Assembly (NCBI GenBank): GCA_963583905.1
Contig: OY757309.1
Coordinates: 197,549,482 to 197,613,481, forward strand
Direction: 5' to 3'
DNA length: 64,000 bases
From: Stenurella melanura
Lineage: Eukaryota; Arthropoda; Insecta; Coleoptera; Cerambycidae
Positions 1-12,089 of this stretch are shown here, piece by piece. The notes below the pieces were generated by a model, which worked only from the letters and a program-made list of their open reading frames with translations, searched no databases and had not been told where the DNA came from. The translations under genes were made by a program, and so were the position numbers. The number at the start of each line of letters is the position of its first letter. Within the stretch, counting starts at the first letter, position 1.

Positions 1-1336
1 ATGACGTCATAAATTTTGGTATAGTGACAAAATGTAGCATTTACAAAACTAAAATCGACATGTTCTAGGATATTTTTGAAAAATGACACATACCAAAGAT
101 ACGAATTTTGTGCGTATTTTTAGGTTCACACTGTATACGTAGTAACTTGCACAATGCAGCTATTGGTTTACGAAGGCAGATATAATGCATAAATATACAG
201 AGGCTTAATACAGGATTTCAATTGCTAATTTGGTAAATTAATATTATTAGTGCCTAAATCTCTATTCTGCTATCTTTTCTTTTATCTTACCCACATTTAA
301 TATAGACACTAGTTTCTTTTATAATATAAGTATTGAAGCTTCAATAAGTGCGTGTTTATTTTAGTTGCAATCATGGATGGGTATTATGGAAAACAAAGTT
401 GTTAAGAGAATATCTGAGAAGGGTAAAGAGTGGAGCGACACAAAGAAGAAAATAGTAACGTGCTACTACTTCTCTTAAAAACAAGTATGTTTTGATATTA
501 TTCAAGTTTAAAAAACATGCTATTTAATATCTTTCTAAGAAGTTTGCTCCTTAAAATTATAAATGAGTTTTGTTTTTAATTGTTAAATGTGTGTTTATAT
601 TATAACTATCGACAGAAAAATAAAATCAATCCAACGAAAGTTGCAATCGGGTGTTGGAAAATACCTTTTCATTCTCACTTATTTAACGTCGGCCTATTTC
701 CGCTACTGCGGCCTGTCACTGGCCCCAAGAGACGAGCTACTCGCAACCTGAAAATTGTGCCGAACCTTTTCTCTAGAGAACATTAGTGATCTTTCATTTG
801 CCTAATATTTAATAGATAAGGGACAGATTGCTTTAAATTTTCTCCGAGGGAGAGTATATATATTCAGTATGCAACCCCCGCCCAAAATTGTATGCTATCC
901 ACGTATACGCTGATATAAAAGCAGTTAGAATGTGGAGCAGGAACGCTGCATTTCCCTGATCTCCCCTCCAAATACTAACCGCGCCTGGAGTTGCTGCGTT
1001 TTCGTATCGAAATACGAGTATAGACATACTTATCTACGCTTGCTCCTATTAAATACGATAACTTCTATTAGACCTACAATTTCTATTTCAAATTTAAAAC
1101 GTAATCTCTGAAACAGCATAGTAGAATATTTCGTATTGAAATTGGATCATAGCCGTTACACGGGGTGCTTATTAGAGGAGTGTAAACTAACATGTTTTAT
1201 ATAAACTACGTTTTATCACGATTCTAAGGCACAGTGTTAATAAGGCTATTGATTAAATATACAAGGATATAACGATGTATGACATCTAAACTGCAATATA
1301 CAGTGTGATCGATAGTATTCGTATGTAAGTGTTAGT
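1..1336. other. AT-rich stretch, no gene recognised
   Basis: Only short, compositionally driven open frames occur here. I see no splice-consistent exon, RNA gene or inverted-repeat element. Confidence 0.5.
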
Positions 1337-1960
1337 AAAAAAACCTGCCTAAGGAATCATTACTTCCACATCCAGATTTCCCATCCAAGTATCTTTAAAG
1401 GAATACATCTTGACTATATTTGCTCTCTAGTATGTGGATATAATCCGCAATAGAATTTTAAAAGTATATTTGAGGCAGAGATGTAAAAAAAAATTGAGAC
1501 GTTGGCTTTTATCATATACGACAACAATAGTGAAGTTTCTGGACTCTTAGTAGCTTGCTTTACTTATTTGCCCTATTTACCGCCACCCTCAAGTGAATAT
1601 CTCAATTTTATATTATCGACCCCTTTAATAAATGGAAGTGGCAAATATTATAAAAAAGCTAAGGTCTTGGCTTCTAGTACATATACCAAATTCCAAATTT
1701 CTATACACTTACCAGCGTGCTTTACTTATTTCCCCTTATTTACCCCTATTTAACCCCCAACTCTTCACCGGCATTAGCGCAAAATATAATCTAGTTCCAG
1801 ATCTCGTCACATATTTGTACCAAATTTCAAGTCAATATCTTAAGCCGTTCCTGAGAAAGCGTACCGTCAGAAAATATTACAGACCGATCGCCAGACTGAC
1901 CGAGTGACAGACAGAAAATTTTTTCTCTCAAATTTAAAATCTCGACGTATAACATCACAT
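1337..1960 (+). mobile_element. HINE-like repeat copy 1, 3' truncated
   Basis: It begins with a decayed version of the family 5' end (CCTGCCTAAGGAATCATTAC) followed by the subterminal ACTTCCACATCC. It continues through parts of two 256-bp-type monomers (motifs CTTGGCTTCTAGTACATATA and CTTTACTTATTTCCCC). It stops in the GACAGACAG / AAATTTAAAATCTCGACG region, about 100 bp short of the 3' hairpin seen in full copies. It is non-coding. The Helentron/HINE assignment is an inference from architecture. Confidence 0.75.
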
Positions 1961-3192
1961 GTTTTCCATTAAGAATTCTCTCTCTCTGCACTCGGTATGT
2001 CTACTCCAAAGTCATATAGCGATAAAGCGCGCGACGATTTTATTTATTATTTAAATTTAAATTATAAGATACTGGTCCTAGAATTATGTGCATTTAAATC
2101 TTATTAGTCATGACAAATGCTTGACTAATAGATTGGTAGTTTGTACGACCAAGTTTAGCCAATAGTAGACAAGCATAAGCATACGCCGGCTCGAGGAGAC
2201 GCTGAGAAAATGGCGTAGCGGGCGATTTGGCCGTCCAGGCTGGACAAATTAAAACCGCCATATATTTGTAAATATCTGTATATAGTGATTAATAGCTGCT
2301 AATAGAATCAGTAAAGTAGTTATTTAATGTTATGTGTTTTGTGTTTATTGTGTATCATTGCCCATAGCTACAGCAATGCAATGTTTTCATCGAATCAACT
2401 GTAAGTACAGACTATTCTATTATGTACGCCTCTCGTGATGCAAATGTTGCTGTTTGAAGCCGCTTGCAACTATGCATACCACGTTTGGCCAGTAATATTT
2501 CCTATTGTATCCAGTGTTACCGCCGATTAATACTTCTCGTACCCCATGAGAAGACTATAGTGCGTGAGTAATTTCGTTTGAACGTTATGGTTGCGTAGCT
2601 ATACCGTCCCGTTATTTTAGACATTTCCCCATGTGTTTTGGGCATATAAACTCGGTGTTCAACTAACGAACAAGTTTATGTCGAAATTACAAATTCTCGG
2701 GCCATATTTTTGTCATTAATATTACGTACAGTTTGTAATATTTTCCTTTTGTGTGTCCACATGTAATTTAGTTTAGGGTATTTATGTTAACGTAAAAATT
2801 ATGTGTTTATAACTCCCTGGCTAGACCGCGTTTAGTTTAGTTTCATTATTTACTGTATACGGATTCTTATTATGTACCATATTGCATTGTATTTTACTAT
2901 ATGTCAGATGGACTTTCAGTGATTTTTAATTTATTATTCTGACGAAAGTTTTTTGTAGTTTACCTGCGCCTAGAGAGGTCTCATACTCTACCATTGTTTG
3001 TATCTTTTTCTGTAAAGTATTAAAGTAGTTAAACTCGAATTGATTCGTTTTATTTCTACATCAAAAATTTTAACGTTTCACTGTACCCCGAAATTATTGA
3101 CATATCACAGCTGTAAGGACCTCGTTAGTCATCTGAGCGGTCTCTACAGTTCGCTTGAAAGTAGTGGGTTAGAACATCTTTAGGCAAAATAA
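1961..3192. other. No gene recognised
   Basis: The stretch around 2030-2410 has an LTR-like look, with a run rich in TTATTGTG followed by CATTGCCCATAGC. I could not find matching ends or a target duplication. Nothing else is supportable. Confidence 0.4.
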
Positions 3193-5724
3193 CACAGCCA
3201 CATACAAAAAGACAATTATATATCAGATATGAGTACTTAGATTTTGAGTATTTGTTGATGCTGAATTTAAACCTGCAGCTCAGAAACCGATTTGCCAGGC
3301 AAGTTTTTAGTAGTACGCAAAATCATCCCCTAAAATAGAGTGAAATAGTGAAGATAAGGTAAAGCTTTATACTGAAGTGCAACAATTTGCCAATACTTTG
3401 AGAAAATATTTTAAAGTAAAATTTTGAGCATTAGAAAGAAATATATGGAAACTAAATTCACACCCACCCCTACGAGGGGGTTAATTCCACCCTAAGATCA
3501 AATAACGAATGTTGGTGCAAAACAATGTGAAAACCCATAACCTTGTGTTTTGTACTACCAAATATATAAATGTAGGTTGATAGACAACATACCAAAAAAA
3601 TATAATATAACTTATCCCTCTAAGGATTGGAAACAAAGAATACTCTTTGTTTCTCATTTTTAGACATTTGCCTATCTTTACTTAAATGACTCAATTTCTT
3701 AAACATTTCTTTGGGAAATACCAACTTTCGAATTAAAACCTTATTTTCATAACAAGGGCCACATAAAAAAAGGCCTGATACAGAAAGGTGAAATACCTTC
3801 TGGTACGTTTTTCGGTGTGCTAAAAACGAATTTCAGGTCAGAACTGACCCGTCACCATTAGATTTCACCCCAGCACACCCTAGCACCCCCAAAATGGTCA
3901 AATTTTTACATCATCATTAAAAATTCAAAATGAGTATCTCATTCTATGTTTTTCAATGTAATTTAATAGTTTTAATTTTGCTATATCTCCCCACCCTCCT
4001 TCACCATATGGTTATATTTTGACCCTTGTAACGTTGTACCAGTATTAGGATTTGACAATTTTTCATTTCCATGCGATGAAATCATAGGTACTTACCTACG
4101 GTCACATATTGACACCGATAATACTGTATATCTTCCAAGCATTTTAAATTTATTTATATGTGTTTTAACATAGAAGCATTTTTTTCTAGGAATGATTCTG
4201 TTGCCTGATTTCATCGCATGGAAATAAAAAATGGTCATATCCTAATACTGGTACAACGTTACAAGGGTCAAAATATAACCATATGGTGAAGGGTGGTGGG
4301 GAGATATAGCAAAATTAAAACCATTAAATTATATTGAAAAACATAGAATGAAATACTCATTTTGAATTTTTATATGATGATGTAAAAATTCGACCATTTG
4401 GGAGGGTGCTGGGGTTGCTGTGGCGAAATCTATGGGTCATGGGTAAATCATGACCCCAGATTCGTTCTTAGCACACCGAAAAACGTAGAATGAGATATTT
4501 AATTTCAATTTTCAACTAACATTTTCACCCTTTGGGGGGGCTCTGGGGGTGCTGGGGCGAAATTTAAGGGCGATGGGTAAATTATTACCTCAAATTCGTT
4601 CTTAGGACATAGAAAAACGTAGAATGAGATATCTATTTTGAATTTTTATATGATGTGAAAATTTGACCATTGGGGGGGGGTGCTAGGGTGTGCTGGGTGA
4701 TGGGTCAGTTCTGAACTGAGTTTCGTTTTTAGCACAGCGAAAAACATAGAATGAGATATTTATTTTGAATTTTGATATAAATTTTTACCCTTTGGGGGGT
4801 TCTGGGGGTGCTGGGGCAAAATCTAAGGGTAGTGGATAAATTATAACCTCAGATTCGTTCTTAGCACACCGAGAAACGCAGAATGAGACTTTTTTTTTGA
4901 ATTTTTATATGATGTGAAAATTTGACCATTTGGGAGGGGGGGGTGCTAGGGTGTGCTGGGGTAAAATCTAAGTGTGATGGGTCAGTTCTGACCTGATATT
5001 CGTCTTTAGCACACAGAAAAACGTACCAGAAGGTACTTCACCTTTCTGCATCAGGACTTTTTTTGTGGACCTGTGATAATTAGCGACTTTGAAAACCACC
5101 GAGTAACAAGTTTCAGCCATAGTCTCTAAATTTTGAACATTTCCGGTTTTTACAACTGGCATATTGTATCCAACATCATCTATTTAGGAATTTTCGGATT
5201 CGGACTTTGGATTCGTAATCAGCGACTCCAAAAATCCTCGGTAACAAAATTAGGCAAAAATATTGAATAGAAAAATGTGTGAGTAAAAGGGATAAGGGGG
5301 ACCCTGGTCTGGGGGGGTGGTTTCCAACAAATTTAGGTATAAGTTATATTATATTTTTTTGGTATGTTGTCCGTCAACCTACATTTATGTGTTTGGTAGC
5401 ACAAAATACAAGGCTATGGTTTTCACATTGTTTTGCACTAACATTCGTAATTGATCTTAGGGGTGGAATTAGCCACCTCGTGAGGGCGGGTATAGATTTA
5501 ATTTGCATGTATTTCTTTCTAATGCTCAAAATTTTATTTTAAAATATTTTCTCAAAATATTGACAAATTACTATTTTACTCTATTTTAGGGGATGTTTTT
5601 GCGAATACTAAAAAATTACCTGGTAAATCGGTTTCTGGGCTGCGGATTCGGAATCAGCATAAAAAAATACACAAAATCTATGTACTCATGTCTTTGGTAC
5701 AGAACTTTTTTTTGTGTGGCTGTG
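3193..5724. mobile_element. Outer fold-back element, CACAGCCACA termini
   Basis: The left end CACAGCCACATACAAAAA is matched, inverted, by TTTTTTTGTGTGGCTGTG at the right end. The arms run inward about 450 bp: left 3193-3640 and right about 5330-5724. Shared landmarks include the CAGAAACCGATTT block, the 'TAGAGTGAAATAGT / ACTATTTTACTCTATTTTA' block, and the 'AACATACCAAAAAAATATAATATAACTTAT' block in inverse form. There is no transposase, so it is a non-autonomous fold-back or MITE. A second element with related ends occupies its centre. Confidence 0.75.
3753..5075. mobile_element. Inner fold-back element with ~130-bp internal repeats
   Basis: The left end reads CAAGGGCCACATAAAAAAAG and the right end CTTTTTTTGTGGACCTGTG. 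Just inside both ends is the same pair of blocks, inverted: CAGAAAGGTGAA and TACCTTCTGGTACGTTTTTC. Each arm is built of monomers carrying 'TTCGTTCTTAGCACACCG' and G-rich 'GGGGGTGCTGGGG'. In the right arm the monomer start recurs at 4461, 4595, 4722, 4854 and 4999, a spacing of 127-145 bp. It is non-coding, and short open frames here are by-products of the repeats. Confidence 0.8.
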
Positions 5725-6620
5725 TACTCAATTAAGTATTCGCGGTCGACCACGTCCGAATGCAACTTTTAGTCGATCCGTTGCTGTAACTGGCAGTAAG
5801 CAGGTAGAAATTAGTTGGTGGTGAGTTGTTTACTAGTTTAATAGAAAGGTCAAATCGGATGAAACATCAATAATATACTGATTGTAGGTGTAGTATTCCC
5901 AGTCTGTTTACCTTGTGAGAAATTACCCCTCAGATCAAAGCTGACAAAATAACTAGATATCCAGGTAAATACTATAAAATAAACATATTTTAACCATCCC
6001 ACGTAGTTATTAATAAACAGCCAGTCTGCCATGTCCACAACATTTACGATCAAATATTGCATGTGATCTAAGAATAAATGGAAAGTTTGTACTTTAGACA
6101 TGACATTGTAAGTCAGAATCAGAACATGTAATCGGTTTGTATTGCTTTAACCTGTTGTTTCAAACATGGGGAGTGTAAATTATATAGAGTGTAATACAAC
6201 CAATATAATTAACACGGGACTGTTTGTGTTCTGGGAACCATCAAAGATATAGTTGGCTACATATATTTAATATAGGTACGTAAAAGAAAGTTCAAAGCTC
6301 TGCCGCTTACGTATAGATGGGAGAGCGGGGCATGCTCTATTTTTGTAGAGAATGTTAAATCATAAATATAATGTGTTACTTAATCCATAGAGCAACATGA
6401 TTCTCATGTAAAGTATGTTCTGGCATGATGGAAATAATAAATTAATGGAAACACACCTGTTTGAATCATAGTTTCAAATTATTTTGATAGAGTTACCCGA
6501 CTCAATCCAACCGAATATTTTAGGATGTAACAGTTTATCAAATATGTAAACCCCATGATAAAATGAAATGAAATTGTGTCATGTGTAAACCCTATCCACG
6601 ACAGAGTCGAACTTAATATT
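5725..6620. other. No gene recognised
   Basis: AT-rich sequence. The 83-codon open frame on the minus strand near 5850-6101 has no recognisable domain and no supporting context. Confidence 0.45.
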
Positions 6621-7595
6621 ACTTCCACATCCACGTAGTGGAGTGGAAGTATAGCAGGTAATCGTAAAAAAAAAATATGAAATTTTTTTGTTGTTGAAAT
6701 AGGCTCAGAATGTCATAAAATGTCGAGATTTTTAATTTGGGCGGAAAAAAATTCTGTCTGTTTGTCGGTTGGTTGGTCTGTCTGTAATTTTATTTGTGCG
6801 CACGTTTTCTCTGGAAAGGTTTAAGACATTGACTTGGAATTTGGTGTATATACTAGAAACCAAGGTCTCAAATGTGTTTATAATATTTTCAAGCCCCCCA
6901 CTCCGTTATTTAAAGGTTGATATAATAAAATTGAAATGTTCATTCAAAACTTGGTACACGTATGTATTATAACGACATCTGTAATTAGACTATATTTTGA
7001 GATGATTCCGTTGAAGGGTTAGGGGTTAAATAGGGGTAAATATGAGAAATAAATAAAGTAAGTTGGTAAGAGTATAGAAACTTGAAATTTGGTGGAGGGT
7101 CACCAATTTGTGGGATATTGACCCACAATAATTATGTATTGTAAATAACAAATAAATTAATATTAACAAATATACTTTTGATCACATTTAATGATGCAAT
7201 AATATTTTTTACAATATCTGAATATCTGTCATATATATTATTTTATATTCTTGTCTTCTTTTTTCTTTTCTGCTTTTTTCTATTCTCGCCACCTCTGCAT
7301 GAACTATACCGGTGGCGATGTAGTGTTGACTACATATGAGAGAACATCCCACAATATACAAGCAGCCAAGACCTCAGATTTTTTATAACATTTTTCGACC
7401 ACTCCACCACCCAACCCCCACTTCATTACTAAAAGGGTTGATAAAATAAAATTGCGATATTCACTGGAAATGTGGTATACGTATGTACTATAACGACATT
7501 TGGAACTATATTATATTTAAAGATAATTCCGTTAAAGGGATGGGGGTAAGTAGGGGTAATAAGAGAAAATAAGTAAAGCAAGCTGGTTCGCTGGG
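6621..7595 (-). mobile_element. HINE-like repeat copy 2, 5' truncated
   Basis: It starts at the family's 3' hairpin (ACTTCCACATCCAC-GTA-GTGGAGTGGAAGT). It then shows the diagnostic order: 'AATAGGCTCAGAATGTCATA', the CTGTCTG-type microsatellite, and about two 256-bp-type monomers (GTTGAAGGGTTAGGGGTTAA, AGTAAAGCAAGCTGG). The 5' terminal block is missing. It is interrupted at about 7093-7353 by another insertion. Confidence 0.8.
7093..7353. mobile_element. Short insertion (~260 bp) within the HINE-like copy
   Basis: The 256-bp monomer sequence breaks after 'ACTTGAAATTTGGTG' and resumes at 'TATACAAGCAGCCAAGACC'. The intervening ~260 bp is foreign to the family. Near each edge is the same motif in inverse orientation: TTGTGGGATATT at 7108 and its inverse, AACATCCCACAA, ending at 7353. 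It is probably a MITE. The exact ends and target duplication are not resolved. Confidence 0.45.
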
Positions 7596-8516
7596 ATGCC
7601 AGAATGTTTAATCACCATCAAACATATTTTTTAAAATACCTTCCCTTTTCTGTAAATTATTTATTTCGTTTAATAAAAGTAAAAGTTTATTTCCTTACCT
7701 ACATTTAAGTAAGTTTATTTAGATTCCTTACTATAATAGTTATGCAGGTCAGCAGCAGGTGTAGAAATAATGGTAGCTTGCATTCTGCTGATTTAATTAT
7801 TTTTATTTCCTATATGTAATGTTTAATTGTTTTGATTTGTTATGCTTGTAAATTTGTATAAATAGATTTTAATTTCGATTAATAAACCAGTCTCAACAAA
7901 TCCGTTGTTTCTCATTGATGTTCCCCTGTCCAAGCCATAATAATAAGGGTGTGAGGCGCATCCTAGGGAACATTTAAACAAAGAAATAATAATTCGGCAG
8001 TTTTTCCACAAACTGGTAATTATTCATTTCACTCCACTACGGCCGCACGGCACATTCATTTCTCGAGAATTACACTGTCGTTGTCGTTCGTACATGAGGC
8101 CATTCTAACACTTGTAGTAGGATTCTGTTGAAACTTTATAAGAATTCCCATATTTCTTCTCCTGTTGTTATTATTGAAATTCATGTTATATTCGGGATAA
8201 TTCCATCCAATACCATGTTCCGTAAAATGCAAATGAGTTTGCAGATTGCCATTAAATACCTATCACTTCATTCATTTTTTCATACCACACACTTAAAATT
8301 ATTTAGAAAAAACAATACTTCACAATGAACACTAATACGTGAGGCCAATCTACTTTAAATGCATCTTATCGACTCTGAGAGAACATTATTTATGTATTAT
8401 TTTATGTAGATTCTCAATCACTTGTTGATTTCACGAAACTATCAGAGAAAAAGTTATAGATAAAAATCGTCAAGAAACCTCCAAATGAGCCTCTGTTTAT
8501 TTTACATAAACCAAAG
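7596..8516. other. No gene recognised
   Basis: AT-rich sequence with only short random open frames. Confidence 0.45.
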
Positions 8517-8738
8517 TAACGGGTGGTCCCTGGGAACGGGAAGTTTTGAAAATGTTATTATTTTGTAACTTGTTTAGCTGGCCCTGAATTTATTTGTCAT
8601 ATTGTCTGTCATTAGATGCCATTTGGTAACAAGGGGCAGTGGTGCGGTGAGCAGCGTTCTTTTGAAATAAAATCGTATTATAAAAATAACGACAGTGTAG
8701 TTGTCATGTAGCGGCAATTTATACTACACCGCAATTCC

Positions 8739-8746
8739 TCGTCATG
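8739..8746 (+). repeat. hAT target-site duplication, left
   Basis: TCGTCATG immediately precedes the hAT terminus. An identical copy follows the right terminus at 12082-12089. Eight bases is the standard hAT duplication length. Confidence 0.92.
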
Positions 8747-11700
8747 CAGTGGCGGCTCGTCAGGGGAGGCAGGGGAGGCTGAGCCTCCCCTTGGAAGAAC
8801 CACCATATCTTCAAAAGTAATATCTTAAGAAATTTCAATTAGGTATATCTCAAGTTTTAATATTTTTTATTGTTTATAATTCATTAATTAATGTTCAGTG
8901 TATATATAAAAGTTTTGCATTTCCTTTCCACAAACATACCTATAACGTTACAGTCCGGATAGTCTTTGTATGCATATTTCCCGGTCGGCCGGTCTTTTAC
9001 TGAACGAACACTGCGGTTCGCTGGAGGCTAACACGAAATAGCTTCCAACTTTAACGCATTTACTTATAATATGAAATACCTTGAATTTCTTTGCGCTGTG
9101 TAAAATAGCAGAGCACTTCGAATAGCCAAAGGAAGCCAGCCTCCGATCTCAGTTCTTTATAGCGCATGTGCACATTGTGCACAGGTCGTTCAGGTGATTC
9201 GCAAAGAAAACGAACTGTTAGTTGCGGTTAGCCGGTTAAGTTGACGTAAAAATACATAAAACATTTGATAGGCGGGCTAAAAATGAGTGCTCTAGGTGAA
9301 AATATGTCTTGTTGTCCAGACGTGGTGGATTATTTGTTATTAAATGGATTTACTACTCTTACTTACGACGAAAAGGTAAGAATTAAAAGAAATGCCAGAC
9401 CTACACCAGCAATGACTTCGTTAGTTTTGAAAAGTGGTAAACAAAACAGAGGGTTTTGTGATAACAATTATAAAAAAGTCGAGTGGTTAACGGCATCAAC
9501 AGTTAGACAACAAATTACGTTGTTGGATATGTTTATTATTTACTAATGATCAATCCTCAATTTGGGGCAGGGCCGGGTTTAATAATTTGCAAAATTTATC
9601 GCGAGGTTTAGAAAGGCACGAAAAATCCCAGGAGCACATTTCATCTTGCATTAAATTCGAAATGTTTGGTAAACAAATTATTGTAAATTTCTTGAATTCT
9701 GCACATAAGAGAGAAATAGAAAATTTTAACGAAAAGGTCCGTGAAAATAGGGAAACATTAAGGAGGTTAATAGATGTCGTTATATATTTATCTTCACAAG
9801 AAAATTCTTTCCGAGGACATGCCGAAAAACGAGAATCGTGTAATAAAGGAAATTTCAAAGAGCTGATAGATTTTTTAAAAACGTATGACCCAAAATTAGA
9901 GAACTTTTTGAATAACGCCACTGTTTTTTCCGGAACGTCTAAATCAATTCAAAATGATCTAATTGAGAGTGTTAGCTCGATTATTAAAGGCAAAATTTAT
10001 GAAGAACTATATAATTGCGAATTTTTCTCGTGGCAAATTGACGAAACGACGGACGTTACTTGTAAATCTCAACTTTCCGTAATTTTTAGATATGTAATGC
10101 ACGGAGAAGTTTTTGAAAGGTTTGTTGGTTTTTTTGATGTGAGTAGTGGAAGAAACGCGGAGAGTTTATTTAAATTATTAATCGATGAATTTGGTAAATT
10201 TGATTTGAAAAATAAATTAATAGCACAAATTTATGACGGCGCTGCAGTTATGTCAGGGCATCTTAATGGACTCCAAACAAAAATAAAAGATATCGCTCCT
10301 CAAGCTTACTTTATTCACTGTTACGCACACCAATTAAATTTAGTTCTGAGTAGAGCATGTAACGGAATTAAAGAAGTTAGAATATTTTTTCAAATATTAC
10401 TGGTTTTTCGTAATTTTTTTCAAAATCTACCAAAAGAATTGATGTTTTAAATAGAATTAATATGAAACATAGAATTCCGACAAACGCTCCCACTCGTTGG
10501 AATTTTTCATCTAGAGTTGTTTTCACTGTTGACAAATACAGGAAAGAACTTATTGACGTTTTTAATTTTATTTCGGAAAGTGAAGATTTTTTTTTAAATG
10601 ACGATCAGACTTTACGAGCAGCTTACGGATTAAAATCGTTATTGTTGGATAAAAATTTCATATTTTTTCTAAACGCTTTTAAATTGATTTTTGAGCAAAC
10701 TGATGTTGTTTTCCAAATTTTACAGAATAAACTAACTGATATAACATATTCTAAAATTAGACTTAATTCACTTATATCTAAATTAAAAGAATTTCGCAAT
10801 ACCGAAATACATTTCAATACTTTATACAACATTTTTTTAGAAAATGTTGAAAAAGTAGACGATGACGATGAGTCTGAGCCACAATGTAAAAAGAGAAAGA
10901 CAACATATAACTTTGACAGGGCAGATACACATTACAAACAAATTTTTATAGAAATTTTGGACACCATTATAGTCCAAATTGAAATGAGATTTTCTGATTT
11001 AAATTCTTTGCAATGTTTCGATTTAGTAAATCCCAATAATTTTACAACGTACTCTAAATCATTTCCTACTAGTCTAATGGAGAAATTAATGGACCATTAT
11101 CCTTTTTTTGACCGCATTTCGTTAAGAAATGAACTATGCGTGTTGTAGTCTGACCAGCAACCTTTAGCAAATTCAAAATCATCTCAAGAAATGCTTACTT
11201 TTATATATAATAACAATTTAAAAAGCTGTATCCCCGAACTGTACAAACTTTTGTTATTAGTGTCAATAATTCCGGTAACCTCAGCTTCTGTAGAACGATC
11301 ATTTTCAGCACTTAAACGCATAAAAACATTTACTAGAAACAAAATAAGTCAAGACCGCCTCTCAAATGTATCGCTTATTTCAATAGAAAAACGTTTTTTG
11401 TCAGAATTGAAGAAACACGATTCATTTTATGATGAAGTAATCAACCATTTTGCCAGTTCCGAAAATCGCAGGTTACCACTCATTTATAAAAATATGTAGG
11501 CTTTAAAGCAGAGATTAATATAGGTAGTATTTTAGAAAAAATATTTATTTATGTTATTTATTTTTTAGGAAATATTTTTTAATTCTCCATAATACAGAGT
11601 TCCGCGGTTATATTTTTTTATATAACTTCTGTCTCAAAACAATTTTAATTTTTATTAAAAGTTATAATTTTACACTCCTGGCAGTGATAATGAACACAAT

Positions 11701-12081
11701 TTTTTGTTTGTAGAAAAACACTTTAATTTTTTTACCAAACCTGTTTTTATTTTTATTAAAAGTTATATAATTTAATTACAAGTGGGATAGTAGGGCTCCT
11801 TTGGATACCGATACTCGAGTCGTAGGAACGAGAATTTCATGCGAATGATTTTTTCATCTCATCATATTTTCCATTTCCTTTTCTTTCTATTCTTTTATTA
11901 GTTCTATTCTCTCAAGTCGTGATCCGGTATCCTGGTGAACAACCCAAGGCAAAAAAATGTAACGCGCTGTTGTATTACCTCAGGGGTGGTGGGGAAATGT
12001 ACAAATTGTAGTCATATTGCACGTCAGTTGTCTTTCAGAATATCAAGCCTCCTCTGCAGACAATATCACGAGCCGCCACTG
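8747..12081 (+). mobile_element. hAT transposon, ZMYM1-like lineage, inactive
   Basis: The termini are CAGTGGCGGCTCGT and, inverted, ACGAGCCGCCACTG. The left end continues with a local GGGGAGGC/GCCTCCCC palindrome. The element is 3335 bp, is flanked by the 8-bp duplication TCGTCATG, and is inserted in the coding part of an older mariner-type transposon. Its single gene, read left to right, is broken (see the transposase entry). The clean duplication and nearly perfect termini show that it arrived after the mariner element. Confidence 0.93.
9283..11499 (+). pseudogene. hAT transposase (zinc finger MYM-type 1-like), 3 disabling lesions
   Basis: The first ATG is at 9283 (MSALGENM...). Order of parts: a TTF-type zinc-finger region (VEWLTAS ... 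CWICLLF ... RGLERHEKSQEH), then the RNase H-like core. The core shows WQIDETTDV near 10032 (first catalytic Asp), IYDGAAVMSG near 10230 (second Asp) and HCYAHQLNLVLS near 10318. The C-terminal dimerisation motif SASVERSFSALKRIKT is near 11285 (Glu). Lesions: a 1-nt frameshift near 9505 (CWICLLF is in a different frame from VEWLTAS); a second frameshift near 10430, after which RIDVLNRINMKHRIPTNAPTRW is in a new frame; and an in-frame TAG at 11146-11148, where the family usually has Tyr. Otherwise the protein is near full length for the family. It would bind the element ends and catalyse cut-and-paste transposition, but this copy cannot make the product. Confidence 0.9.
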
Positions 12082-12089
12082 TCGTCATG
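12082..12089 (+). repeat. hAT target-site duplication, right
   Basis: TCGTCATG, identical to 8739-8746. Confidence 0.92.

Noticed and set aside
2030..2410. Possible solo LTR
   Set aside because: The 3' part looks LTR-like, but no TG start, inverted ends or target duplication could be matched.
9550..9921. Minus-strand 123-codon open frame
   Set aside because: Antisense shadow of the hAT transposase.
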